Source: Pelagophyceae sp. CCMP2097 (lineage: Eukaryota; Sar; Pelagophyceae). Taken from it: DNA of 40,004 nt. Positions 8,937-17,987 of the stretch are shown piece after piece (the stretch's first letter is position 1; every line of letters begins with the position of its first letter). A program made the translations under genes and the position numbers. A model generated the notes under the pieces. That model ran no database searches. It worked only from the letters and a program-made list of their open reading frames with translations, and was not told the origin of the DNA. The stretch covers positions 403,634-443,637 of the forward strand of contig MU657193.1 in the NCBI GenBank assembly GCA_026770575.1, given 5' to 3'.

Positions 8937-10971
8937 CTAGGGCCGGTTCTTGTTCGCGAGTGCCGTCGTGGCGGCATTCCCGGACCGCGCGGGCTTGGCG
9001 TGCCTGGCCTGGGGCGCGGTTTTTGGCGTCGGCGCGGCCGAGGCGTGCGAGGCGGCTGTCGAAGCGGTGGACGTGCTAGAGAGCTGCCGCGCGGCGACGG
9101 CCGTCGCGCGGCCCTTGGACGACGCCGGCGGCAGCTCGAGCGCGGCGGGCGCGGCGGGCGCGGTGCGCGTGGCGCGCGGCGCCGTCTTGCCGCGGCGCGG
9201 GGCGGTCTGCAGGGAGCCGCGGTCGGCGGCTCTCGCGGCGTGGCGGCCGCCAAGGACGTGCTGGATGGCGAGCTCGAGCTTGCGCACGGGCCCGATGAGG
9301 TCGCTGGCCCACTTGAGGAGGGCGACGCGGAGGAGCGCTTCTAGGAATTCGGCATAGGAGAGGAGCTGGTCCTGGGAGAGGTCTGCGTGGGCGGCGAGCT
9401 TGTCGACGGCGAGGACCTGCAGAGCCGTCTTGCTCTGCTGCGCCTTTTGCGGCGAGAGCGGGAAGCCCGCCGCCTCCTGCTCGACCTGCGACCCGGCAAA
9501 GGCCTGGCGGCACTCCTTGAGCGTCAGTTCGTCGGACTTGTCCTTCTCCGCGGCCCCGACGAGCATCGAGTCCGCCATGAGGAGCTGGTACTCGCCCATG
9601 GCCATGTAGCCCGCGTGCGCGTCGAAGTGCCGCTCCGCCGGCGGCTCCGGGAGGTACGTCTTGAAGACGTCGAGGAGCTGCGCGTGGTGCACGTGGAACA
9701 GCGAGAGGACCGCGTCCGTCCCCAGCAGCTCGCGCGTGATGGGCCCGATGAGCTGGCCGCGGTGCGTGCGGATCGCCGCCGCGACGTTCTCGTCGATGAG
9801 CCGCTGCACGGCCAGCGAGATGGAAAACCCGGAGGCGTTCGACCCGCCCACGCCGAGGCCGCCAGACCCCTGGAAGAGGCGGCGCTGGAGCGTCTGCCTA
9901 ACCATGGCGTCCTGCCCTACGTGCTTGACGTTGGCGCGGACGCTCTGCTTGGAGAACTGGGCGAGCCAGATGAGGGAGTTTAGGAACTGCGCGAGCTCGA
10001 GGTGGCCCTTGGTCGTCGTGTCTTTGGTCACCTCGCGTCCGCACGACTCTGCAAAGGCGGCGGCGAGGAGGCTGTGGTCCAGTCCAGCAGAGTCGGCCCG
10101 GAGGAGCTCAATGTCGCGGACAAAGGCCACAAACTCGACAAACTCCATGCGGTTCGAGTCCGCCGCCGACGCCGTAGAGGCGCCGTAAAACTTGAACATT
10201 TCCGCGAGCTTGACAAAGTGTTTCTCCAGGATGCCGCGCAACTTTTCCTGCTCCGCCTTGGCGCGGACCCATTTGTCCACGACTCCGAATTCGTTCATCG
10301 CCGCCCACTCGACGGCCATGGCCGCGCGGATCTGGTCCTTGCTAAAGAGCTGCGACTCCAGCAGCGCGCGCATCTGGTCCGCGTGGTTCGACTCGTCCGC
10401 CTCGCGCAGCTCGCGCGCCGCGTCCTCGAGCGCGCGCAGCCGCGCGTCGCGCTCGCGGTACTCGTCATCGAGCGCCGCCGCGCGCGCGCGCTCGTCCGAC
10501 GGCGTGAAGGCCACCGTCGACCACCTCGACCTGCGCGGCTGGCCCGCGGCCCCGACGCGCATCTTCGGCTCGAGCTTGACGCGGACCTCTTGCGAGTCGA
10601 CGAAGACGTCGCGCAGCTTCGCGTCCGGGTGGTAAAACGCCTCGAGGTCCGTCTCCACGCCCGACCTGCACGCGACTCTCCGCGGCGGCTGGCGCAAACG
10701 GTGCGGACGCCGGCGGCCACGGGATGAGCTGCGTCGAGCAGGCGACGTTGGCGCCGTTGTGGAGGTTGCGTCGCGAGCCGCGCGCCGCAGAGTCGATGAC
10801 GAAGCGCTGCGCCGCCACGAGCGCCAGCCATTTGACGGTCTAGCGCGTATAGCGTCGCGCGCGCGCGCCGCGCCGAAAAGGCGCCCGGGACCGCACCTTG
10901 TCCCCATCGCCGCACGGGATCGGGATCGGGATCTGCACGTCCCCAAAGCAGACGACGGTCTTCAGCCGCAT
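8937..10971 (-). CDS. Par3-type N-terminal domain plus EF-hand-like regions
   Basis: Exons 10897-10971, 10721-10839 and 8937-10665 give 640 residues. The introns are 57 and 55 nt (donors GTGCGG and GTGGCC), with phases that match. The first exon reads MRLKTVVCFGDV..IPCGDG, very like the start of the Par-3 oligomerisation domain (VCFG...VPCGDG). Exon 2 continues it with TVKWLALVAAQRF. The long exon holds a charged coiled-coil-like region, then two diverged EF-hand-like regions. One lies around FKFYGASTASAADSNRMEFVEF. The other is paired as LTLKECRQAFAGS...LLSYAEFLEALLRVALLKW, a pattern I associate with stramenopile flagellar or cytoskeletal proteins. The tail is Ala/Thr/Ser-rich and basic. The longer frame starting at 10946 is discarded because its first 90 residues are an Arg-rich shadow. 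Confidence 0.7.
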
Positions 10972-11965
10972 GGCGCCCCCTATGAGGTCCAAGAACGACG
11001 CCCGCCGCTGAGCCCGCGCCCCAATAGAAGCACCACGTGGGGTTAACGTCTTTAGAATCAATCCATTTCGCTGAAAGGGTTTGAGCCTTTTGGCAATTGG
11101 GTTTTCCTCATTTTAAGAGAGCGTTTTTTTTGCATTTCTTCCGACGCAACTCCCCTTTGGAAGAGCCCCACCCAGGGTGGATTTTAAGCAAGCAACTCCA
11201 CGTGCCTGCACGCCGAGGATTTGAAAATCAAAGATTCTCAAATCCCGTTACGGGACGTTCAGACACTGGATATGGACCCAGATGTCTGTGTCACTAAGGG
11301 ATTTCGGAGTCGGCGTCGGATGGGGCTCGGGGCGGCTGCGCTGGGTCCGGGGGGTCCTTCGCTGTGACGCTGTAGAAGGATGCGCTCGCCGGCCGCGTGT
11401 GGCGATTTTTATCGGCCGTTTTGTGGTTTGGCCGGTTTTCGCGACATCCGCGCGGGTCATTTCGGGGCCCCCGGGCGCGGCAGCTCGGCGGAAGGGGCCG
11501 CAGATGGCCCATGCCGAGGCTCCGGGCGAGTTTGCAGCGCGAAGGACGCGCGCAAAAGTCCGACGGTGGCGACGCACGCAACGTCGGGCGCGCATCGGGC
11601 CGTCCCGCGCACGATCCGACGCGCGCGCGCCGCACCGCGGGCCCTGGACGCCGCCCGCGGAGGGCTCACTCTCGCCGATCCTCGGGTGCCGAAAGAGTCG
11701 GTCAGACAAGTATGACGGCGCGACGGGCCGACGCCGCCCGAGGAACCTTGAAGACCCCTTCATTCCTCCGAATGAGTCCCAGCGCGCTCGCAAGTGCAAC
11801 GCGCCGCTGTTCGACCACGCCAGGCGATTACACGATACTACATGCTTTGGAACGGTGAACATGGCGACGAGGGGACTTCTCGCACGTTCGGGGAGATGAT
11901 TCGCGGCATGTCGCGGACAGCAGCACGAGATAGTTAGCCGCCGGGCCCCGCGGACCCGCCCCGGC

Positions 11966-12188
11966 CCCGCCCGGGGCCCGCGGCGCGGCGCGCGCGCGTC
12001 GGATCGTGCGCGGGACGGCCTGACGCGCGCCCGACGTCGCGTGCGCCGATACCGTCGGTAAATACCGCCACAGGCGCCGGGGTGACGCCTGCTTCTACAG
12101 CGTCACAGCCAGGGACCCCCCGGACCCGCCGCAACCGGCCCGGACCCCATCCGAGGCGGGCGCCAAGATCTCTAGGTCGCACCAGCAA
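11966..12188. repeat. Third, internally deleted copy of the element arm
   Basis: Bases 11966-12042 are the near-exact reverse complement of 11567-11643. Bases 12085-12170 repeat, in the same orientation, the right-arm segment around 12540-12630 (CTTCTACAGCGTCACAGC, then a run of C and CCGGACCC). This middle copy therefore follows the arm sequence but lacks roughly 250 bp of it. It implies either nested insertion of a relative or duplication of the right end followed by deletion. Confidence 0.7.
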
Positions 12189-12224
12189 AAAGTGCCGGCG
12201 CAGCGCAGATCGGCGGCGCAGCCG

Positions 12225-12335
12225 CTCCGTGGGCGGCGCCGGCCGGAGGCCGCCAACCGGAGGCCTCCGACCGGATGCCGACGCCCTCCAGCCGGCAGCC
12301 TCCGGATTCCGACCTCCGGCCGCCTCCGCGGGCCG
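12225..12335. repeat. Degenerate CCGGAGGC/CCTCCGG repeats in the element core
   Basis: The core of the mobile element carries repeated CCGGAGGC and CCTCCGG octamers on both strands. They have strong dyad character and could fold into small hairpins. Confidence 0.55.
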
Positions 12336-12883
12336 TCCGCGGCCGCCGTCGCACGTGCTGGCACCATCGTTTTTGCCCGGGCGCCTTTAACCCTGTGAGC
12401 TCGTCCGGGCCTCGGGGTGGGTCATGCGCGGCCCCACCGGCCGAAGCCCCGCGGCTGCAGGGCCCGGAACGACCCGCGCGGATGTCGCGAAAACCGGCCA
12501 AACCACAAAACGGCCGATAAAAATCGCCACACGCGGCCGGCGAGCGCATCCTTCTACAGCGTCACAGCGAAGGACCCCCCGGACCCAGCGCAGCCGCCCC
12601 GAGCCCCATCCGACGCCGACTCCGAAATCCCTTAGTGACACAGACATCTGGGTCCATACATGTAGTGTCTGCACGTCCCGAAACGGGATTTGAGAATCTT
12701 TGATTTTCAAATCCTCGGGGCGTGCAGGCACGTGGGAAACTCGAACCGAAATACACTCTCGGAAATTGCAATCAAAACATGCGACGTCCGGAACGCTCGT
12801 CGCGGCGTGCGCCGTTTCGCGCGCGTGGGCTCCACGAAGTCTCTGCCTTTGAACGAATTTCCTTAGGAGTTTTATCTCCGGCG

Positions 12884-14072
12884 CTACGCGAGGAAGAAGG
12901 CCCAGACGAAGGGCGCCGCAAAGGCGAGGACGAGGACGACGTAGACGAACTGGAAGATTTCTGGCAGCGCCGCCTGCACGGCGAGGGCGACGAGGTAGAG
13001 GAAGCCGCCGAAGAAGCCCGCGACGCTGTGCGTAAAAAGCGTTGACAAGGGAGCGGCAAAGCCGCGCGCGCGCCGCGTGCAACCGCGAGGGACGCCGGCA
13101 CGCACGAGAGGTAGGGTCCGAGGTCCACCGAGCGGAACGGGTCGAAGTCGGCGCGGATCGCTTTGAAGAGCTCGATCTGCGCACGTTTCGGGTCGAGGGA
13201 GATCCATCCCCTGTCAAGTCGAGGGGGAGCGGCCCCCGCATCCTCCGGGGAGAGCGGAAGAGCCGTGCACGTCTGTTGCCTCCGGCGGCCCCTTTTGGGC
13301 CGCGTATGGATATCTGATCACCGAAAAACTCAGTTGACCGTCGTGATTGTATCTCCGAATGTATTCGTCCTCGGCACAAGACTTGACACGCCGTACGTCT
13401 CCGAAAGACGCGGCGGCGGCGCACGGTCTGCGGGTCGGTCCAGAGTTCGGCCTGCGTCGACGACGTTCAGTGCTCGACGGACAGAGGACGCAGCCGTCGA
13501 CCAAGACGCCCGCTGCTCCAGACTCACGTCATTGCGGCGCGCCGAGATCTCGCGGAAGACCTGTCTCGCATTTTATGAAGCCGCCTCGGTCGAGGGCGCG
13601 GCGTGCTACCCACCTCGACCTTGAACTCGCGGTCCAGCCTGCGAAACGAAAAGTCGGATGAGAGTCGGATGCGCACGGGGTGCAATCCGTCTGGAGGCGA
13701 CGCGGCGGAGTGTATACACGACGGCCTCGTTGAGGGCGATGTCGTCTCGAGGCAACGACCTGGCGCGCGTCGCCTCGCGTAAAGGGAACGCAACCCGGGA
13801 GCGATCCACCGACTCACTCGTAGATCCTGGCCATGGCGTCGTAGGCCTCGGTCGTCGTGTGGGCCTGGCGCGCGCGCCTCGGAGCCGTCGTCGCGGCGTC
13901 GAGGAGGACTCACTATCTTCATGGCCTCGAGGCCGGCTTGGATCGCCTCCGTGGGGTCCACCAGCATCATGCCCAGGGCGCCGCCCCGTCGCTGGTGCAC
14001 ATGCCTCGGCGGCCCGACCAGGCCACTACACCTCGAGAGCACGAGTGCCGCGACCAGCGTCAAGTGCACCAT
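12884..14072 (-). CDS. Plastid/secretory-targeted two-helix membrane protein
   Basis: Seven exons, none longer than 160 bp: 13914-14072, 13818-13864, 13614-13638, 13528-13560, 13425-13451, 13106-13176 and 12884-13025. The total is 504 bases, or 167 residues. Donors are GTGAGT (three), GTGGGT, GTGCGC and GTGCGT, every acceptor is AG, and all phases agree. The N-terminus MVHLTLVAALVLSRC is a signal-like helix, followed by a basic stretch suggesting a bipartite plastid signal. The middle is soluble and charged (AYDAMARIY, FREISARRND, AELWTDPQT, FKAIRADFDPFRSVDLGPYLS). The C-terminus has two membrane helices, about residues 122-141 and 144-167, ending FLA. No family is recognised. The coherent reading after splicing supports it strongly. 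It shares a 291-bp divergent promoter with the serine hydrolase gene. Confidence 0.75.
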
Positions 14073-14363
14073 GGCGCGATCGATCGCCAAAACGTTTTTT
14101 TGGCGATTCGCTAAATGATTCTGCAAGGCACTGGCAAGGCGACGAGGCAACGCGGGTGGAAAAAGATCTAGAGTCACAGTTCAAACCGTGCGTGCACGCG
14201 CAGGTCAGAGCGCGCGAGGCTTACGCACCGGACTCTGCGGAGCTCTGCGCAGCGAGCCGACCCCCCACGCACCGGATTTCTCATCCCCATCACCCGAGGC
14301 GCCGCACCCCGGGGCCTCCGACTCGGAGCGTCCGAGGGCCTTGCGATTCGCCGAGCCTGCGCG
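14073..14363. promoter_or_regulatory. Bidirectional promoter region
   Basis: This 291-bp gap lies between the starts of the minus-strand membrane protein and the plus-strand serine hydrolase, so both promoters must lie here. A T run near 14095 is the only AT-rich patch. No specific motif is recognised. Confidence 0.5.
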
Positions 14364-15068
14364 ATGGTGTCGCCGCCGCGGACGCTCAAGGCGCTGTGCC
14401 TGCACTCGTTCCGCACGAACGGCAAGATCTTCGAGGTGCAGATGCTGGCGAAGAAGCAGCTATCGGTGCCGCACCTTGATTGTGCGTTCTCGGAGAGCGC
14501 CTTTGTTTGCGGCGCCGCCGACGAGATCCCATCCGTCGTCCTCGAGTACTTCCCCGTGAAAAAGTACGGCGCGTACCGCCAGTGGTGGGCCACGCCCCGC
14601 GACGCCGCCGCGGACGACGACGACGTGGAGTACGTGGGCTTCGACGCCGCGATCGCGCAAGTCTCCAAAGAGCTCCGGTCCGGTAATTACGACGGCCTCG
14701 TCGGCTTTTCGCAGGGCGGCGCGCTCGCGGCGGCCGTCGTCGCCAAGCAGCTCCAGGGCCGCGCGGACCACCCGCCGCTGGCCTGGGCCTGGCTCCAGTC
14801 GGCGTTCGTGCCGCGGGACTCCAAGGCCCGCGCCTTGTTCGACAACGCGGCCGCGTCGTCCGTCGACGTTCTGATCTCGACGCACGCCAGCGACGGCGCC
14901 GTTGACGCGGCGCGGACGCGCGCGCTCTGCGCGACGTTTTCGGGCGCGTCGTACGTCGAGTTTGCGGGCGCGCAGCACAGCCCCGCGCGCCTCGACCACC
15001 GCGGCGGCGACGCGAACTCGGACGCCGTCCTCGAATTTTTCAAACGCCAGACGACGCGGGCCTCATAA
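14364..15068 (+). CDS. FSH1-family alpha/beta-hydrolase (serine hydrolase)
   Basis: A single exon of 234 residues, a usual length for the FSH1/OVCA2 family. It opens with the family signature strand and loop LKALCLHSFRTNGKIFEVQ, in which most members have LCLHGxRxNG. The nucleophile elbow is GFSQGG, with the catalytic Ser at residue 116. The likely acid is in the ISTHASDGAVD segment near residue 177, and the catalytic His is residue 205 in AQHSPARL. Members hydrolyse ester or thioester substrates, and the natural substrate is usually unknown. No targeting peptide is visible, so it is probably cytosolic. An acidic Asp run near residues 84-88 sits in a surface loop. Confidence 0.9.
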   Translation: MVSPPRTLKALCLHSFRTNGKIFEVQMLAKKQLSVPHLDCAFSESAFVCGAADEIPSVVLEYFPVKKYGAYRQWWATPRDAAADDDDVEYVGFDAAIAQVSKELRSGNYDGLVGFSQGGALAAAVVAKQLQGRADHPPLAWAWLQSAFVPRDSKARALFDNAAASSVDVLISTHASDGAVDAARTRALCATFSGASYVEFAGAQHSPARLDHRGGDANSDAVLEFFKRQTTRAS

Positions 15069-15379
15069 TCCGAGGAGCCTGCTAGTGCGCGGGCCGGCCA
15101 CTTCCAAGGAACCCTTTGGGCGGTGGCACACGTGCGACCATGGCGGAGAAGGGTCCTCCGAGGGTCTCTCTTTCAAGGCTTTCGTGTGTGTCCAGCATAG
15201 TGCAGGTGACGAACAGAGCAGGGAACACCGAGGTGCGCGGCGGGCCTTCTGAGTACGCGATTGGATTTACGCGATTGGATTAAAACTGTAGATGGTAGAC
15301 GCGCAAGTCGGCGGCTTGCCGGTCCTCTTCTAGAAGAGGCGACCGTGCGAGCCGCGTCATGAGCGCGTCGAGTGGTGGT
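15069..15379. other. Convergent spacer with a 14-bp tandem duplication
   Basis: The gap separates the stop of the serine hydrolase from the stop of the minus-strand gene. It holds two exact tandem copies of TACGCGATTGGATT at 15254-15281. I see no exon, and the rest is presumably 3' untranslated sequence for both genes. Confidence 0.6.
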
Positions 15380-16227
15380 TTAGATGAACGCGGTGGCGGC
15401 GAAGAGCAGCGAGATGGCGAGGCCCTTGGCCGAAGTGGCCGCGTTGAAGGCGTTGACCTTGTCGAGGAGGCGCTTTGCGAGCGCCCCGTCGTCGACCTTG
15501 CGCAGGCCGGTCCCGTCGACGTCCCAAAGACCCGACCTAGACAAAATAGCGCCGGTCGCACGTCGACGGCGGTCGCAGGGTCGACAACCAGGCGGCCTCA
15601 CTGCGCGACGTTTCATAAGCCCTCGCGCGCCGACTCGTAGTAGCCCAGCGAGAGGGCGACGAAGGGCAGGACCGCGAGGCGCTCCAGCGCGCCGGCGTGC
15701 GCCTGGACGAAGTAGGCGGCCAGCGCGAGCGTGACCACGCCCAGCACGGCCGCGACGTTGGCGCGCCGCGCGCGCTCATCGTCGTCAATGTTCGTCAGGC
15801 TCGCCGCCTGCGCATCGACCGTGCGCGGGCGTCGGACGCGGCGTCGACGGGCGCGGTCGACGGTCCCCGAGTTCAAAGTCTTTGCCGAGGCGCCGCGATC
15901 GAAGACGTACCGCCGAGGCGCGGAGCGTCGACCGCGCGGCGACGGCGGCTGACGACATGTCGACGGGCCCTGGTTGCACGGCGTCCGACTCGGAACTTCG
16001 TCGGAGAACCAAAGTCAGTGCGCACCGACTTCCTCGGTCATGACGCCGAACACCACGCGCTTGCCCTCCTTGAGTTGCGCCGTCTCGATCATCGTCTGCG
16101 CGACAGGGTTGGGGTTAACAAACCCTTTATCCTTCGCCGTCGTCGGGCTCCCCTTCAAGGGCTGCAATGCGTCCGTGCCGGCGCCCAGGAAGAGCGCGAC
16201 CAGCGCGCACCGCGCGCTTGCGCGCAT
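15380..16227 (-). CDS. Plastid/secretory-targeted membrane protein, unknown function
   Basis: Exons 16026-16227, 15911-15969, 15635-15807 and 15380-15536 total 591 bases, or 196 residues. Donors are GTGCGC, GTACGT and GTCGGC; the third is weakest. The start MRASARCALVALFLGAGTDALQP is a signal peptide with a probable cleavage before LQP, followed by a basic stretch. The segment with ETAQLKEGKRVVFGVMTEEVG precedes a Ser/Ala linker. A soluble acidic stretch, SLTNIDDDERARRAN, leads into a membrane helix at about 105-121 and a second hydrophobic stretch at about 131-144. A linker (GLWDVDGTGLRKVDDGALAKRLL) follows, and a third hydrophobic segment ends the protein. I do not recognise the family. The layout resembles small thylakoid or envelope proteins, which is inference. 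Its start is 167 bp from the divergent J-protein gene. Confidence 0.68.
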
Positions 16228-16394
16228 CTGAAGAAGAGCGGCCCCGCGCCGTGTGACTCAGCTTCGAGAACACGACGTCGTCGTGATACGCTTAAGGTCC
16301 GGTAAGAAAGAGCGTGAAACTGCAAACGTAACGGCCTTGGCTTGATAAAACAGACGAGCGGCGTGGCGGCAGCCGCGGCGCCGCGTCAGTCGCG

Positions 16395-17906
16395 ATGACC
16401 GTCTCGGTGTCGGGCCTCGATCCATCGAGCGTCAACCTGCCCCGCAAGTTTCTCTGGGGCGGCGCGTCTCCAGACGCAAAGGAGAAAGGACAGTCCTTTG
16501 GGGAGTTCGCGGAGCCGCACCGCCCGCCTCTGAAGAAAGGACGGTCGCCATACCGGACGCCGCAGCACGGCAAGTTCACCTCCGTCGCGTGAGTCTCCCC
16601 CGGGCCGTCGCATGCGTCGCACGTGTTGGCGCTCCGAGGCGCGGCGTCGACGGGCGCGACGGACAGGCCGGGCGCTGGCGACGGCGCGTCTGCGGCAGCG
16701 TCGGAGCGGACGCACCACCCGCGGCCACCGCGCCCGACGTCATCGACCAAGCCAGCGCCGACGCGGCGCCAGCGCAACGACCACGAGGCGCCGCCGTCGC
16801 CGTCGCCGTCACCGCCGATGGGCCGCGTGCGCTACGACCCAGAGGCGGCGCAGGCCGCCGCGCGCACGGCGGCTGGGGACCGCGTGCGACAGAAGAAGCA
16901 GCAGGAGAAGGCGCGGTGGCGGCGCATGGTCGAGGAGCAGGAGGACTCGCACGAGATGCTCCGCGAGGCGATGCGGTCGTCTTTGGAGGGCATGTCGGAA
17001 CGCGACCGCGACCGCTGCCGGCGGCTCCTCGCGCGGCGCGGCCTCGGCGGCAGCTTCTCGCCGCGGAGCGCGCCGCCGTCTGGGCAGGCCTCGGACTCGG
17101 ACGACGCCGACTCGGACGACGCCGCCGCCGCGCCGCGGCCGGCCGAGGAGACGCTGCCAGCCAACTGGCGCGCGTCGACGCCCCGCGCAGCGACGCGCAG
17201 CTACAGCCGGTCCGACGACATCGCCGACCGCGCTGCCGCCGCTGCGGGCACGGCTTCGGCGCATGCCGCGGCCTCGCGCGCGCGCACCTGGCTCAAGGTC
17301 GCGCGGCAGCGCGCGGCGCTCTTCGCCAAAGCGGCCGAGGCCCGCGCGCGCGCCGCCGCCGGCGCGCACGAGGCCGCGCGCCAGGCGGCGAATCGACAAA
17401 CCGCGTCGGCCAACGCGTCTGCGAGCGCCGGGCGCGAGATGCCACCCGACGACGACATCGACGAGGCCATCCGCCGCGGCGCCGCGCGGGCGCGCGCCGA
17501 GGCGCGCAAGTCGACGAAGCGGCCCGACCCGGCGCCCGAGGCGCCGCGCGCCGCTGAGCCTCCGCGCGGCGCCACCGAGACGCCGCGCCGGGCCAGCGAG
17601 ACGCCGCAGCGGCCGTCGACGCCGCGGCGGCCGTCGACGCCGCGGTCGGCGCGGAGGAGTCCCGCCGCCGAGGAGCCACCGCCGTCGCCACGGGGGCCGG
17701 ACCACTACGCGACGCTCGGCTGCGGCCGCGCAACGCCGGTGGCGCAGGTGAAGAAGCGCTTCTTCCAGCTGGCGCTCAAGTTCCACCCAGACCGCTGCGC
17801 CGATGTGGACGCGACGGCGATCATGATGCAGATCAACGCCGCTTACGCCTGTCTTTCAGACCCCGCCGCCAAAAAACAGTACGACCTCACGCTGCGCGAT
17901 CCGTAA
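16395..17906 (+). CDS. J-domain co-chaperone with C-terminal J domain
   Basis: Exons 16395-16588 and 16667-17906 (donor GTGAGT) give 477 residues. The first exon starts MTVSVSGLDPSSVNLPRKF and is Pro/Lys-rich. The assignment of this exon rests on the strong donor and matching phase, and is less certain than the rest. The middle is a long Arg/Ala/Glu-rich helical region (KKQQEKARWRRMVEEQED) with Thr-Pro repeats such as RPSTPRR. The J domain occupies residues about 410-477. It has the HPD motif at 438-440 in ALKFHPDR, preceded by DHYATLGCG and followed by AYACLSDPAAKKQYD. J domains stimulate Hsp70 ATPase and recruit it to a client. A J domain at the extreme C-terminus is less common than at the N-terminus. 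No signal peptide or membrane segment is visible. Confidence 0.8.
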
Positions 17907-17987
17907 CGACTCGAAACCCGACCGCGAGCCCCCTCGAGCCACGACGGGCGCGGGCCGCGTCGTGAAGATTCGCGATGACACTTCCTT

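Larger units (their letters stand above)
11198..12735. mobile_element. Foldback/MITE-like element with ~340-bp inverted repeats
   Basis: The left arm, from about 11198 to 11538, is the reverse complement of the right arm, from about 12395 to 12735. Both outer ends read CCACGTGCCTGCACGCC going inward. Identity is very high in the outer 270 bp, for example through the shared CTTCTACAGCGTCACAGC segment, then decays inward. The core contains GC-rich low-complexity DNA and no transposase, reverse transcriptase or other domain, so the element is non-autonomous. I could not find a clear target-site duplication. A further partial copy of the arm lies inside and is listed separately. Open frames across the arms occur on both strands and are probably by-products of composition. 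Confidence 0.8.
10972..12883. other. Gene-free block occupied by a mobile element
   Basis: No supported exon lies between the start of the Par3-type gene and the stop of the next minus-strand gene. Most of it is the inverted-repeat element at 11198-12735. The flanks (10972-11197 and 12736-12883) are less GC-rich and show no domain-bearing frame. Confidence 0.6.

Noticed and set aside
8937..10946. 669-residue version of the Par3-type protein without introns
   Set aside because: Its first 90 residues are Arg/Ser noise. The two short introns restore a Par3-like start with matching phases.
11282..11899. 205-residue frame in the inverted-repeat element as a possible transposase
   Set aside because: It has no catalytic motif. 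Comparable frames exist on both strands and in both arms, as expected from composition.
12387..13424. 345-residue minus-strand frame
   Set aside because: It crosses the mobile-element arm and the introns of the seven-exon gene in a different frame. Its residues match no domain.
16292..16777. 161-residue minus-strand frame with Cys-rich segment
   Set aside because: It overlaps the first exon and intron of the J-protein gene on the other strand, and no zinc-finger spacing is preserved.
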